A DNA stretch of 64,000 nucleotides from an uncultured Clostridia bacterium (GCA_944381185.1 CALWKE010000001.1:372001-436000), one strand, 5' to 3'; positions 26,197 through 35,063 are shown, counted from the first letter of the stretch. Made by a program: numbers and translations. The notes: generated by a model not told the origin, from the sequence alone.

Positions 26197-26293
26197 ATTT
26201 CGTTTTATATTTATAGCCCCTCATTATATAGGACAAAAATAAGCAAAAAATTAAGGCATTTTTAGAGTTTTATGTTAAATTTTAAAAAAATTT

Positions 26294-27025
26294 TTATTTT
26301 AAAGCCTTTTCTTTCAGTTTTTCAATAAAATCATCAACCATTTTTAACACTTGCATAACATTTCCTTTAAAAGTTTTAAGTTTTTCAAAGTGAGCCTCAA
26401 TTCCATATTCTGCAAATGCTTTGTTTGTATTTTTAATCCAATTATCGTCAAGATTAGAGTAGTCAATTTGTTTGCTTAATTGCTCTTTAATGTTTTTATT
26501 TGCACCAGTCTTTATTGTGCGTGAAATTGCTTTCTTAATCTCTTTTATCAAATCTTGCACATCATTCAAATTTACTTTAAATTGACCAGTTTTTCTTATT
26601 TCTTCAATATATTGTTTAAATCCTTGTTCGGTTTCAAGTTGTAGATTATAAAATTCTTCAGTATCTTTAAATTCTTTATCATTGCAAAGATAAGTACGAT
26701 AATTTAAGAAAATTGTATCAAGTCTGCCATTGATAGCAGCAGGGCTTATTCCAAGCTTCTCGGCTATATCTTTTTGTTTAACACCAGTCATATAGTCAAG
26801 CAAAATTTCTCTATCTTCTTGTGACAATTTATAAATATTCCTGTATAAAACTTTAGTGTTGATTTTCTTCTGCCATTCATCTTCAGCAGAAACAGAGTAG
26901 TGTCCATGATTTGCGATAACGTTTTCTATATCTTGACCAGTTTTCTGTTCAATCTGTGAAAAACTAACTTCGTGCCTTCTTACTTTTCTTTCCAAGCTTT
27001 CTATACTAGGTTGTTTATCTTCCAT
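26294..27025 (-). CDS. Sigma-70 region 4-like regulator
   Basis: 243 residues. The central stretch about 70-115 (NIYKLSQEDREILLDYMTGVKQKDIAEKLGISPAAINGRL) is a sigma region 4-type helix-turn-helix, described by position. The remaining C-terminal portion is helical with no recognised domain. No region 2 is visible, so it is likely a regulator or autonomous activator rather than a full sigma factor. A smaller analogue is at 51923-52432 in the same relative place in element B. GAGGT precedes the ATG. Confidence 0.65.
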   Translation of the reverse strand: MEDKQPSIESLERKVRRHEVSFSQIEQKTGQDIENVIANHGHYSVSAEDEWQKKINTKVLYRNIYKLSQEDREILLDYMTGVKQKDIAEKLGISPAAINGRLDTIFLNYRTYLCNDKEFKDTEEFYNLQLETEQGFKQYIEEIRKTGQFKVNLNDVQDLIKEIKKAISRTIKTGANKNIKEQLSKQIDYSNLDDNWIKNTNKAFAEYGIEAHFEKLKTFKGNVMQVLKMVDDFIEKLKEKALK

Positions 27026-27063
27026 ATTTTATACCTCAAAAATTAAGATTAATGGTTAAACTA

Positions 27064-28419
27064 TCAAAAATTATATCTTGATTTTATAATTTCTTTTATT
27101 TCTGACAAAGTATAATCTGCTTCCTCAAAAATCATACATTCTATTAAAACCAAACCAACCAAAAATGCACAAATTGAAGGATTAGTAAAATCAATAACGC
27201 CTCCGTGAGCATCATTATTTCTAAATTTTGAAAATTCATCACCTAATAATTTTTCGTTTTTCAATCCATATCTATGTAGAATTTTTATTAAAAAATCATC
27301 AATAGCTGGCTGGTAATGTCCTAAGCATCTATTATATTGGGTAGCAACAGAATTTAAATCATTATAAAGAACTTCTATGATATGTTTGTAGTATTTCTTA
27401 TAATTCTTATTTAATTTTTCTTTTTCAATTTTTTCATCTAGAATTTGTTTTATATACTCAATACTATCTATTTTATATTTATCTTTTTTGGGCAATGTTT
27501 TAAAAATAAGTTCATAGTTATGTTCAAATGCTCCACAAACTTTTATATAACTTTCAGATGTAATGTATTTTGCTTCAAAGTTATCTTTTGCAATAAAATT
27601 ATTATTCAAATCATTTTCAGTAATTTTTGAAAATAGTTTTCCAATATTGGGCACTAAATTATTTATTGTATAAGATAATTTTATATCATTTAGTTTAGCA
27701 GTATTATCAATAAAATACCCGATTTTATCGAAATTTCCATTTGAACTTTTCAATCCCACTTCAATTTCCTCAAAATAAATATCTTTTTGTTTTATTAAGA
27801 ACTGAAAAAATTTACGAACAGAGATATATAATGGTAAAATCTCTTTAATGTCTTTTTCTTCTTCAAAATGAATTTCAAAGTAAGAAACTAATTTGCCCAA
27901 ATCTTCATCTTTCGGATTAATAGTTCCTGGCCAATATACACCAAATTTGCAATGAATTTGCTCTTGATTAATAGTAGTTTCAAAATCCACATCTGTTTCA
28001 TCAAAACTTTTTAGTATAATTTTTTTTGAACCATCAAATTTAGCTTTTAAATTTCTTGCACTATCATATTTTACTTTTTGTATAGGGGGAAATAATAAGT
28101 TAACTATTTTCCCCTTAAATAATAATCTATTAAATTTATTTTTAATCGGTCCAGCATATCTTGGAATAAATATCATTGATGGGTAAATGACAGCAGTATC
28201 ATCTATAATATCATTTCGGCAAATATTATTATATAAACCAACTAATCCACCAGTCGTAAGATTTGCCATTAAAAATTCTTCTTTCTTTTCCATGCCTAAT
28301 CCTACGCCTTCATCTTCTAATAAATTGAGATTTAACTTTTTTCCATCATAATAAAACGAATATTTGTCATTTTTACTAAAAACATCACTTATAAAGCCAC
28401 TAAATTGATAATTTTCCAC
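27064..28419 (-). CDS. HEPN-domain protein coupled to the MmeI-type enzyme
   Basis: Protein of 451 residues. The N-terminal half (about 1-220) is a beta-rich region like the N-domain of ApeA-type proteins. The C-terminal helical domain carries KFRNNDAHGG, giving the HEPN ribonuclease motif R-x4-H at Arg400 and His405. HEPN RNases of this kind cause abortive infection by cleaving tRNA or other RNA. It starts with GTG; its Shine-Dalgarno sequence (GAGGGAG) lies inside the last codons of the upstream restriction-modification gene, 2 bases away, so the two are tightly coupled. Assignment to ApeA itself is not certain. Confidence 0.7.
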   Translation of the reverse strand: MENYQFSGFISDVFSKNDKYSFYYDGKKLNLNLLEDEGVGLGMEKKEEFLMANLTTGGLVGLYNNICRNDIIDDTAVIYPSMIFIPRYAGPIKNKFNRLLFKGKIVNLLFPPIQKVKYDSARNLKAKFDGSKKIILKSFDETDVDFETTINQEQIHCKFGVYWPGTINPKDEDLGKLVSYFEIHFEEEKDIKEILPLYISVRKFFQFLIKQKDIYFEEIEVGLKSSNGNFDKIGYFIDNTAKLNDIKLSYTINNLVPNIGKLFSKITENDLNNNFIAKDNFEAKYITSESYIKVCGAFEHNYELIFKTLPKKDKYKIDSIEYIKQILDEKIEKEKLNKNYKKYYKHIIEVLYNDLNSVATQYNRCLGHYQPAIDDFLIKILHRYGLKNEKLLGDEFSKFRNNDAHGGVIDFTNPSICAFLVGLVLIECMIFEEADYTLSEIKEIIKSRYNF

Positions 28420-28421
28420 TT

Positions 28422-31187
28422 TTACTCCCTCGTTATTTTTTGATACATTTTCATAAGTTCAGAAACACATTCACTTTCTGTTTTAACTTTTCCCCAAAAA
28501 CCATAAGCTTCCATAATTGCTCTATCGTTAAGTTGATGTGCTTTTCTTAATTCTGGTGGCATTGTCACATCATCATAAAGGTCAGCAAGAGAACAATCTT
28601 TATAAATTGCTCTTGCAGCTAAAATTGCTTGTGCAGTCTTTTCAATTTTTGCTTGTTGTTCTTTTGTTGGATTAGGCCAAGGGAAATTGTTATATACAAT
28701 AGTAGCAGAATACCTATAGTCGCTTTTTAATCTTCCAGCAACTACTCTCATCCAAGCATTATGCACATTTGATGTTAAAATTCCAAACTCATACAATGTT
28801 GCATTTGGCACAATTAAATTTGCATTTGTTGCAATTATACTTGAATCTAAAAATCCTATTGGGATATATCTTCTTCGTTCTGATGAAGTACTTGGAATTA
28901 GTAAATAATTTCCTTTTTCTGGTTGTCTAATTTCTCCAAAAAGAAATGGAGTTAACGCAAGTCTTTTGGTTGCATCTCGACTGCTATTCTCTCGGAGTTC
29001 CTGAACTGCACTTACTTTTTGTTTAATGTATGGAATTGAATTTATTAAATTAGGAGATATATTTTTCAACCATAAACACCAACGAGTTTTTCCATTAATA
29101 AATTCATCTGCCCCAACAATTTTTTTAAAACAAATTTTTGACTCTGGATACTTATTTATTATTTCAGCCATCTCTTTCTCATCTATAGAACTCAAATGTC
29201 CACCATCATTCGGCATACTTCCAAATAGCATTTCATTTACATTGCATATAGGTTTCTTTCTATTTTCAATAAAAACATTTTCAGCTTCAATTAAGTATGC
29301 ATTAATATTTTTAACTTTTTGATATCTATCTAAAGAATAAATAATTTTATCTTTAAAACTAGTTGCAATGCTAAAGCCAACAATAACACAATGAACATGT
29401 GCTTTTTGTTGTGCTTCGCTATCCCATATAAATGTTGTATGGGCAAAATCAATATGAATACCTTGCTTAAATAATGGTTTCCATAAATTTATAACACTTT
29501 CTCCTTGACATATTGAGTTAGTAGAAACAAGAGCAACTCGTATTGAAGTATCCTCTATATAGTCCGTAGCCTTTTTATACCAACAAGAAACATAATCTAA
29601 ATTACCAATATTTTTCCATGAGTTTCCAAAAATGCTCAAAACATCTTTCTTTTGATGTTTATTCATTAGTCTAGCACCAACAAAAGGCGGATTCCCCATT
29701 ATATAAGAGAGTTTATCCTTTAAAATAACATCATTCCAATCAATGCGTAAGGCATTCCCCTCAACAATATTTGCATAAGACTTTAACGGGAAGAACTCAA
29801 GCTGTTGATTAACAATTTCTTCTGTTTCTTTCATCATTTGAGACTCGGATATCCACAGTGCTGTCTTTGCAACAGTGACTGCAAAGTCATTTATCTCAAT
29901 TCCATAAAACTGTCCAATTGATACTTTTATTACATCTCCCAAGTCAATCATAGTTTGTCCACGAGTTTGCGCAATTAAAGCTTCGTTTTCTAATCTTCTT
30001 AATGAGATATATGTTTCTGTCAGAAAGTTTCCAGAACCGCAAGCAGGGTCAAGAAAGGTTAATGTAGAAAGCTTATTCCTAAAAGCTTCCAATTGCTGTT
30101 TTCTTGTTTTTTCAACCTTAATTTCTTTTATTTTTTCTAATTCATCTTTTAAATTGTCTAAAAATAATGGGTCTATGACTTTATGAATATTCTCAATAGA
30201 AGTGTAGTGCATTCCTCCACTTCTACGAGTTTCTGGGTTTAGTGTGCTTTCAAAAACAGCACCAAAAATAGTAGGACTAATTTCACTCCAGTCAAAATTT
30301 TCGCTTGCTTTATGTAAAAGAATATCAATAATCTCATCTGTCAAATGTGGGATAATGATATTTTCATTGGCAAACAAACCACCATTTACATAAGGAAATT
30401 TTGCAAGTTCATCATCTAAATATTTATCTCTATCTTCAATCTTTGTGTCTAAAACTTTAAATAAATCAATCAAAGCCCTTCTAGTGTCTTTAACTTGAAA
30501 ACCTTGTAGATAATTGTGAAAAGCCAACTTTTCGCCAAACAAACCACTATCTTCAGCATAAAGACAAAATACAAGTCTTACACAAAGTTCGTTAAGACTT
30601 TTTAATTCTTGTTCATCTTTTTCATTATATTGTTTAAGCAAGGCGTCATAAAGAATACCAACAATTTCGCCAGCTTTAATAGATATTTCCATTTCTTTTT
30701 TGATGTTTTCATTTTGACTATTTACAATGAATTGTAAACGATAATATTCCTTTGGAAGATTTTTAAGCAATATACTTTCAGGCTCTCCATTAGGTTTTTC
30801 CATATCATATATTAAAAACTCTTGGAAATTACAAGTAATAATCCATCTTGGTCTTTTAGAGTATGGAAGGTCGGCAGAATACCTTTTCGCTTGTTGAAAT
30901 GGAGTAAGAAGAGTTCCATCTGCTTGTCTTATTGCTTTTCTTAAATCTCGGTCTCTACTTTTTTGTTCAATTAAAACATGTGTAGCAGAAATATAGCCAT
31001 CAATAAAACTTGTATGGTCCAGCATAACTTTATCTTCAAAAGAAATATATTGTTCTGGATTGTCAACACCCAAAACTTTATTTAATAAAGTCAACCAAAA
31101 AACTTGACTTTGTCCTTTTTCATAACCTTTATCAGCCCAAAAATTTGCAAATTCTTTTGCTTGTTTTCTTATCTCCAAATCGTTCAT
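28422..31187 (-). CDS. MmeI-type (type IIL) restriction-modification enzyme
   Basis: Single-chain restriction-modification enzyme of 921 residues. The N-terminal nuclease domain shows Asp63 and the E-x-K pair Glu74/Lys76 in LIEQKSRDRDL, a PD-(D/E)xK site. A helical connector follows. The N6-adenine methylase core has the SAM motif FLDPACGSGNF (about 378) and catalytic NPPF (about 496). A target-recognition region with SSERRRYIPIGFL and a C-terminal helical bundle complete it. The length fits MmeI-like enzymes, which cut once their site is hemimodified. All key residues are present, so it should be active. The HEPN gene follows directly. Confidence 0.9.
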   Translation of the reverse strand: MNDLEIRKQAKEFANFWADKGYEKGQSQVFWLTLLNKVLGVDNPEQYISFEDKVMLDHTSFIDGYISATHVLIEQKSRDRDLRKAIRQADGTLLTPFQQAKRYSADLPYSKRPRWIITCNFQEFLIYDMEKPNGEPESILLKNLPKEYYRLQFIVNSQNENIKKEMEISIKAGEIVGILYDALLKQYNEKDEQELKSLNELCVRLVFCLYAEDSGLFGEKLAFHNYLQGFQVKDTRRALIDLFKVLDTKIEDRDKYLDDELAKFPYVNGGLFANENIIIPHLTDEIIDILLHKASENFDWSEISPTIFGAVFESTLNPETRRSGGMHYTSIENIHKVIDPLFLDNLKDELEKIKEIKVEKTRKQQLEAFRNKLSTLTFLDPACGSGNFLTETYISLRRLENEALIAQTRGQTMIDLGDVIKVSIGQFYGIEINDFAVTVAKTALWISESQMMKETEEIVNQQLEFFPLKSYANIVEGNALRIDWNDVILKDKLSYIMGNPPFVGARLMNKHQKKDVLSIFGNSWKNIGNLDYVSCWYKKATDYIEDTSIRVALVSTNSICQGESVINLWKPLFKQGIHIDFAHTTFIWDSEAQQKAHVHCVIVGFSIATSFKDKIIYSLDRYQKVKNINAYLIEAENVFIENRKKPICNVNEMLFGSMPNDGGHLSSIDEKEMAEIINKYPESKICFKKIVGADEFINGKTRWCLWLKNISPNLINSIPYIKQKVSAVQELRENSSRDATKRLALTPFLFGEIRQPEKGNYLLIPSTSSERRRYIPIGFLDSSIIATNANLIVPNATLYEFGILTSNVHNAWMRVVAGRLKSDYRYSATIVYNNFPWPNPTKEQQAKIEKTAQAILAARAIYKDCSLADLYDDVTMPPELRKAHQLNDRAIMEAYGFWGKVKTESECVSELMKMYQKITRE

Positions 31188-31339
31188 AAGTAAATCTCCA
31201 TAAAACGATTATACCATACAATTTTTCAAAATTAACTATTCTTCTACAAAATTTATGAAAATTATTGGTAAATAGAAAATTAATTTATAAATTATTTTTA
31301 TTGTAAAAATTGCATTAGGTTTTTCTAATGCTATCTTTG

Positions 31340-31963
31340 CTATTCTTCTTTTTTATATGTCAATAAAACATCTAATAAATCAGAAATTTCAGTGTAAGGA
31401 TTTTTATCCAATGCGCTTTGTTCTTTGTCATACATTTGGTTTTTTAAATCTGAATTATTGATAGCTATACCGAACTTTTCTTGTAAATTATATTCTTTAA
31501 CAATGTCATAGCTCTCTGTATATTGTGGAACATATTTCTTTAATTGTTCTTTTACTTTTTGTGAAGATATTTCTGGCTTAGGATGTTTTGTAAAATAATA
31601 TAGTAGCCACACTTCAAAACAAGGATTTGATAAAATAAATTCCACTTGGAATTTCTTTTTAACTCTCTTTTTCTCGTCTTCGACTTTCTGAAATTGAGAA
31701 TCCGATAAATCTAAATCTACTAAACAGAAAACTCTATCACCAAGTCTATTATCTAATTGCATATCATCAATAACTTGTCTAGCTTTCTTGGCCATACTTT
31801 TAGGGTCAGTAGCTTCAGATGGAACAATTTTTAAATTGTATGGATTTTCTCTTTTAATAAAATGATTAAAGTATTTAGTCTCGGTCTTATTTCTTCCTTC
31901 ACAAATAAGGACAATTATTGGATTTCGTTTTTTTGAAAATTTGACTTTTGTATGCCTAACCAT
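31340..31963 (-). CDS. RloB-family protein (AbiLii-like)
   Basis: 207 residues with the RloB/TOPRIM-like fold. The N-terminal acidic motif is in IVLICEGRNKTETKYFNHF (about 17-35, conserved Glu), and FCLVDLDLSDSQF (about 83-95) gives the DxD pair. A positively charged C-terminus follows. The start overlaps the stop of the AAA ATPase gene (TAATG) with AAGGAGG just upstream. The pair AAA15 ATPase plus RloB corresponds to the AbiL abortive-infection system of lactococci and to RloAB of Campylobacter restriction loci. Confidence 0.85.
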   Translation of the reverse strand: MVRHTKVKFSKKRNPIIVLICEGRNKTETKYFNHFIKRENPYNLKIVPSEATDPKSMAKKARQVIDDMQLDNRLGDRVFCLVDLDLSDSQFQKVEDEKKRVKKKFQVEFILSNPCFEVWLLYYFTKHPKPEISSQKVKEQLKKYVPQYTESYDIVKEYNLQEKFGIAINNSDLKNQMYDKEQSALDKNPYTEISDLLDVLLTYKKEE

Positions 31964-33234
31964 TATCCCTCCTTAATAAAAGGGATACCGCCATATCTTC
32001 CAAGCAAATATGCCTTTTCTATATTTTCATCTTTTCTTGGAGAGAAATCCGAAAGAGCATACATTTCCGTTGTGGCAGTATTATTATTTCTTTCTGTAAA
32101 CCATATTTCATCTCTTCTAAATATATCAAGGTTAAGTAAATTTGTATCATGCGTATTACAAATCAGCTGAGCATTATTTTTATTTAATTCATTATCATAA
32201 AACTTCTTAATAATGTATTCCACAAGTAAAGGATGTAAACTCCTATCAATTTCATCTATAAATAAAGTTTTCCCTTCCTTAAATGTGTAAAATAATGCTG
32301 GTGCAAAATGAAATAACTGTTGTGTTCCATCCGATTCTTCAATTAACTCTAATGGATAATTAGATGAGTTTTCTCCACTTTTAATATTATGAATGGTTTT
32401 AATATTAAATATATCTGAATTACCAAACTTCTTCATTTGCTCAGGGTCACTATTAACGATGACATTCATAAGTTTTGTCATTAATTCGGCCTGTTTACCT
32501 AACTCTTTTATTTTTTGTGTATTTATTTGGAAATCACTAATACTTATATCGGCATTATTTAAAAAATCTAAACAAAACTTTTTATATTCTTCCAAGTCAT
32601 TGTTTTCTATAATATAACTTATGTTATACTTAGTAGGCTGACTAATATCATGTAAAATGATTATATCATTCAGTATATAATCAACAACTGGTTTTACTTT
32701 TTCATAATTCCATGTGGCTGCTGTTAATAAGAATAATTTATTTTTAGTATTCTTTGTCTTAATTTCATTTAATTGTCTCACATCAGTATTAAATTTGTAA
32801 TCATTAGTGTTCGTTCTTGTAAATATATTGGTTGGTTTAGCCGAATTATAAACATCAAGTTTTTCATCGATAACCTTTTCAAATGTGCAACTAAAACTAT
32901 AACTATATTTAATATTATTTTTAACAAATGTTAACGAAAATTCTGATGGAACACTCAAAGAATTTTCTCTAAATTTATATGGACTAATTCCTATCCTATT
33001 ATTTTCTACTAAGTTATTTGACATCATAGAAAAGATTTTTATAAATTCTATAGCATTTATAAAAGATGTTTTTCCAGAAGCATTGGCTCCATAAATAATC
33101 CTTGTTTTTGAAATTCTATCTTTCCCAAAATTAATTAAATTATCTTCGTGTGATTTATCCTTGTTTGCCACCATTGAAAAATCACAAGTATCTACATAGG
33201 ACTTATAATTTTTAAATGTAAAATTTAATAACAT
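31963..33234 (-). CDS. AAA15-family ATPase (AbiLi/RloA-like)
   Basis: SMC/OLD-like ATPase of about 423 residues. Walker A is IYGANASGKTSF (about 45-56). The signature region ESDGTQQLFHFAP lies near 300, Walker B is TLFIDEIDRSLHP (about 325-337), and the switch His is in ICNTHDTNLL (about 362). A helical insertion fills the middle. The ATG at 33234 follows GAGGTG at 7 bases; an upstream GTG extends the frame by three codons. It is the first gene of the AbiL-like pair and the outermost cargo at the right end of element A. It likely senses phage and activates RloB. Confidence 0.88.
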   Translation of the reverse strand: MLLNFTFKNYKSYVDTCDFSMVANKDKSHEDNLINFGKDRISKTRIIYGANASGKTSFINAIEFIKIFSMMSNNLVENNRIGISPYKFRENSLSVPSEFSLTFVKNNIKYSYSFSCTFEKVIDEKLDVYNSAKPTNIFTRTNTNDYKFNTDVRQLNEIKTKNTKNKLFLLTAATWNYEKVKPVVDYILNDIIILHDISQPTKYNISYIIENNDLEEYKKFCLDFLNNADISISDFQINTQKIKELGKQAELMTKLMNVIVNSDPEQMKKFGNSDIFNIKTIHNIKSGENSSNYPLELIEESDGTQQLFHFAPALFYTFKEGKTLFIDEIDRSLHPLLVEYIIKKFYDNELNKNNAQLICNTHDTNLLNLDIFRRDEIWFTERNNNTATTEMYALSDFSPRKDENIEKAYLLGRYGGIPFIKEG

Positions 33235-33401
33235 AATAATCACCTCACATTAGTATTATATTCATTATTAATAAAAATGTCAATACATTTTTAAAATATT
33301 ATTTCAAATTTTGTGAAAATTATTCAAAATTTATAAAAATATCCTGTATTCAATAGAATATTTTACACTTAATAATTAAGTTAAGTTCATAAACAACTTT
33401 A

Positions 33402-33470
33402 TTAGTTTTAGGCAGTTCTAACACGATTAAATTACTCAAAAATATCACATTTGTTGTCAACTGCTGTCAA
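33402..33470. repeat. Candidate integrase arm sites, right end of element A
   Basis: TTAGTTTTAGGCAGTT (33402-33417) is the exact inverse of the motif at 20203-20218. TTGTTGTCAA and CTGCTGTCAA in tandem (33451-33470) match the left-end tandem at 20224-20243 at 18 of 20 bases. A third copy of GTTTTAGGCAGTT lies at 41100-41112, about 170 bases before the next att core. Confidence 0.7.
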
Positions 33471-33577
33471 AATCAAATAGTAAAATACAGCAAATATTTT
33501 TTGTAATGTTATAACTACCTTTTTTTATCTATGTTTTTAAGATATAGGGCTCACACACTTTATTTATAGGGCTCATT

Positions 33578-33623
33578 CTTGGTAAGGTGTAGGTCGCGGG
33601 TCCGATTCCCGCCATCAGCTCCA
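33578..33623 (+). pseudogene. 3' half of split tRNA-Thr(GGT)
   Basis: Begins with the core CTTGGTAAGG. It continues through the anticodon 3' strand GGTGT, variable loop, T arm GCGGG-TCCGATT-CCCGC, acceptor CATCAGC, T and CCA. It differs from the intact tRNA at 19943 at seven positions but completes the 5' half at 19844 exactly. A terminator follows at once. Confidence 0.85.
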
Positions 33624-33626
33624 AAA

Positions 33627-33657
33627 AACATCACCCACTTTGGGTGATTTTTTTTGT
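33627..33657 (+). terminator. Terminator after the tRNA-Thr 3' half
   Basis: AATCACCCA-type stem: ATCACCCA pairs with TGGGTGAT around CTT, followed by eight T. Probably the original terminator of the split tRNA gene. Confidence 0.85.
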
Positions 33658-33758
33658 GCTGTAAATTATCAAATTATATCTATTATTTCTTGCTTTTTGT
33701 TATCTCAAAGTAAAAAAACATATTTAAAAATATATGACGTGGTTCATAAAAATAAATC

Positions 33759-34697
33759 TTATACTGCGTTTAACATTTTCCCCATTTTGTTCATCATATC
33801 TGTTTTGTAAGACATCATTGAGTGGGTATATCTTGTAAGAGTTACAACAGGATTTTTGTGTCCAAGAATTTCGGATAAAGTTTTGACGTCCATTCCCATT
33901 TCAATAGCGCGAGTGGCAAAAGTGTGACGAAGTGAATGAAAGTTTTTATAACTAACTCCAATTTTACTTAAAATTCTTTCATAAGTTCTTTGATATGCTC
34001 TTGTTCCAACAATACCACCAGTGCGAGTTGAAATAACATATTTTGAATTAGATATTTTCTTAATTTTCTTCAATATATCCAACAATGCTTTTGGAAGTGG
34101 GATAACTCTGCTTGAATTTTTTGTTTTAGGATTATCTATCACAATTCTAGGCACACCATTTTCTTTAATTCTATAACTTGTTTTTGTAATGCTCATAATT
34201 CCTGTTTGAAAATCTATATCTTCCCAAGTGAGAGCCAATAGTTCTCCAAGTCTAATCCCAGTATAAAGGCAAATCACAATCCCAATGTAATTACTTTTGT
34301 TTGAAGCAAGGCAATATCTTTCAATCTTTTCTTGTTCGTGTTTTTCAAAAGCCGTAACAGGTTTTTCGGTTGGACTTGGCAACTTTATTTTCTTTATTTC
34401 ATCTCTTTGCACTTTATCCAATGATTTAGCGAGTGCCATACTACCTTTCAAAACATTCACAATCCCAATAACAGAGTTGTTAGCAAGTTTGCCGTTGTTA
34501 TTTAGATTACCATTTTCAAGTTCACTCAAAACAAAGTCTTGAAAAATCTCACCATTTAGGTCATCTAAATCATAATCTCCAAGTTTAGGATTGATGTGCT
34601 TTTCTATGATGTATTTGTATCTGTCATAGGTTCGCAGTTTCACAGTGTGTTTTGTGTATTTTTCTAGCCATACACTTAGCCATTCTTTAAGTTTCAT
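33759..34697 (-). CDS. int: Tyrosine integrase of element C
   Basis: Recombinase of about 312 residues, shorter than the two others and without their arm-binding N-terminus. A SAM-like core-binding domain (about 1-95) precedes the catalytic domain. Key residues are Arg in YTGIRLGELLALTW, the HSLRHTFATRAIEMG box, LGHKNPVVT and the nucleophile in LTRYTHSM. A longer frame starts at 34769, but AAGGAGG lies 9 bases before the ATG at 34697. It sits about 140 bases from the tRNA 3' half, the usual place for an integrase next to its attachment site. Confidence 0.9.
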   Translation of the reverse strand: MKLKEWLSVWLEKYTKHTVKLRTYDRYKYIIEKHINPKLGDYDLDDLNGEIFQDFVLSELENGNLNNNGKLANNSVIGIVNVLKGSMALAKSLDKVQRDEIKKIKLPSPTEKPVTAFEKHEQEKIERYCLASNKSNYIGIVICLYTGIRLGELLALTWEDIDFQTGIMSITKTSYRIKENGVPRIVIDNPKTKNSSRVIPLPKALLDILKKIKKISNSKYVISTRTGGIVGTRAYQRTYERILSKIGVSYKNFHSLRHTFATRAIEMGMDVKTLSEILGHKNPVVTLTRYTHSMMSYKTDMMNKMGKMLNAV

Positions 34698-34836
34698 ATA
34701 AAATTCCTCCTTGTATATTTTAACTTGTAAAGGTTGCCCTTCTATCTTTATAAGGACATCTAAAGTCAAAAAATTAAGGGAGTAAATTCATATTTCGAAA
34801 ATTTCTTAAAATTATTTTTGAAAAACATAATTAAAA

Positions 34837-34866
34837 ACCACCTATTCTTATAATAAGTGGCTTCTT
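34837..34866. terminator. Hairpin 1 of the methylase leader
   Basis: ACCACCTATT pairs imperfectly with AATAAGTGG, followed by CTTCTTTT. The arm and loop sequence CTATTCTTATAATA (34842-34855) is exactly complementary to 34981-34994. Confidence 0.55.
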
Positions 34867-35034
34867 TTGATTATTTAATATTTAGATTATAGCATACTTT
34901 TTTAAAATTTGTATGCTTTTTAATCAAATTCTTCAAAATAGATGTGTCTTTTCTTATTAAAAGGCAAAAATTTAATTAACTATTATAAGAATAGATGATT
35001 TATTTTAATTGCCATTAAACCATCAATCTTAAAG

Positions 35035-35060
35035 TTTCTTCTTTTGGGGAAAAGGAGAAA
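35035..35060 (+). promoter_or_regulatory. Shine-Dalgarno-sequestering hairpin of the methylase gene
   Basis: TTTCTTCTTTT (35035-35045), loop GGGG, AAAAGGAGAAA (35050-35060). The AAGGAG ribosome binding site is buried in an 11-pair stem with one G-T pair, 3 bases before the ATG at 35064. It should limit translation until it opens. Confidence 0.7.
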
Positions 35061-35063
35061 TAA

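Larger units (their letters stand above)
19883..33587. mobile_element. Integrative mobilizable element A (about 13.7 kb)
   Basis: Bounded by CTTGGTAAGG at 19873-19882 and 33578-33587, the two halves of a split tRNA-Thr. It carries a replacement tRNA-Thr, a tyrosine integrase with an excisionase-like gene, a MobL-type relaxase and accessory protein, but no coupling protein or type IV secretion genes. It should therefore need a helper to transfer. Cargo is defence: a KAP NTPase, an MmeI-type enzyme with a HEPN partner, and an AAA/RloB pair. Near both ends it has matching direct and inverted repeats that look like integrase arm sites. Confidence 0.8.
33235..33758. other. Right junction region of element A
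   Basis: No protein gene. It contains candidate integrase arm sites (33402-33470), then an AT-rich stretch, then the 3' half of the split tRNA-Thr with its terminator. The segment 33660-33758 shows nothing further. Confidence 0.75.
34698..35063. other. Structured leader region before the EcoRI-like methylase
   Basis: 366 bases without a gene. It contains a terminator-like hairpin (34837-34860), a second hairpin with T run (34892-34920), a 14-base sequence complementary to the first loop (34981-34994), and a hairpin holding the ribosome binding site (35035-35060). The same order of parts recurs at 37286-37500. Confidence 0.7.

Noticed and set aside
34842-34994. Retron-like non-coding RNA (inverted ends around internal hairpins)
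   Set aside because: The 14-base inverted ends resemble the a1/a2 arms of a retron, but no reverse transcriptase gene is in the window and the region leads directly into a coding gene.
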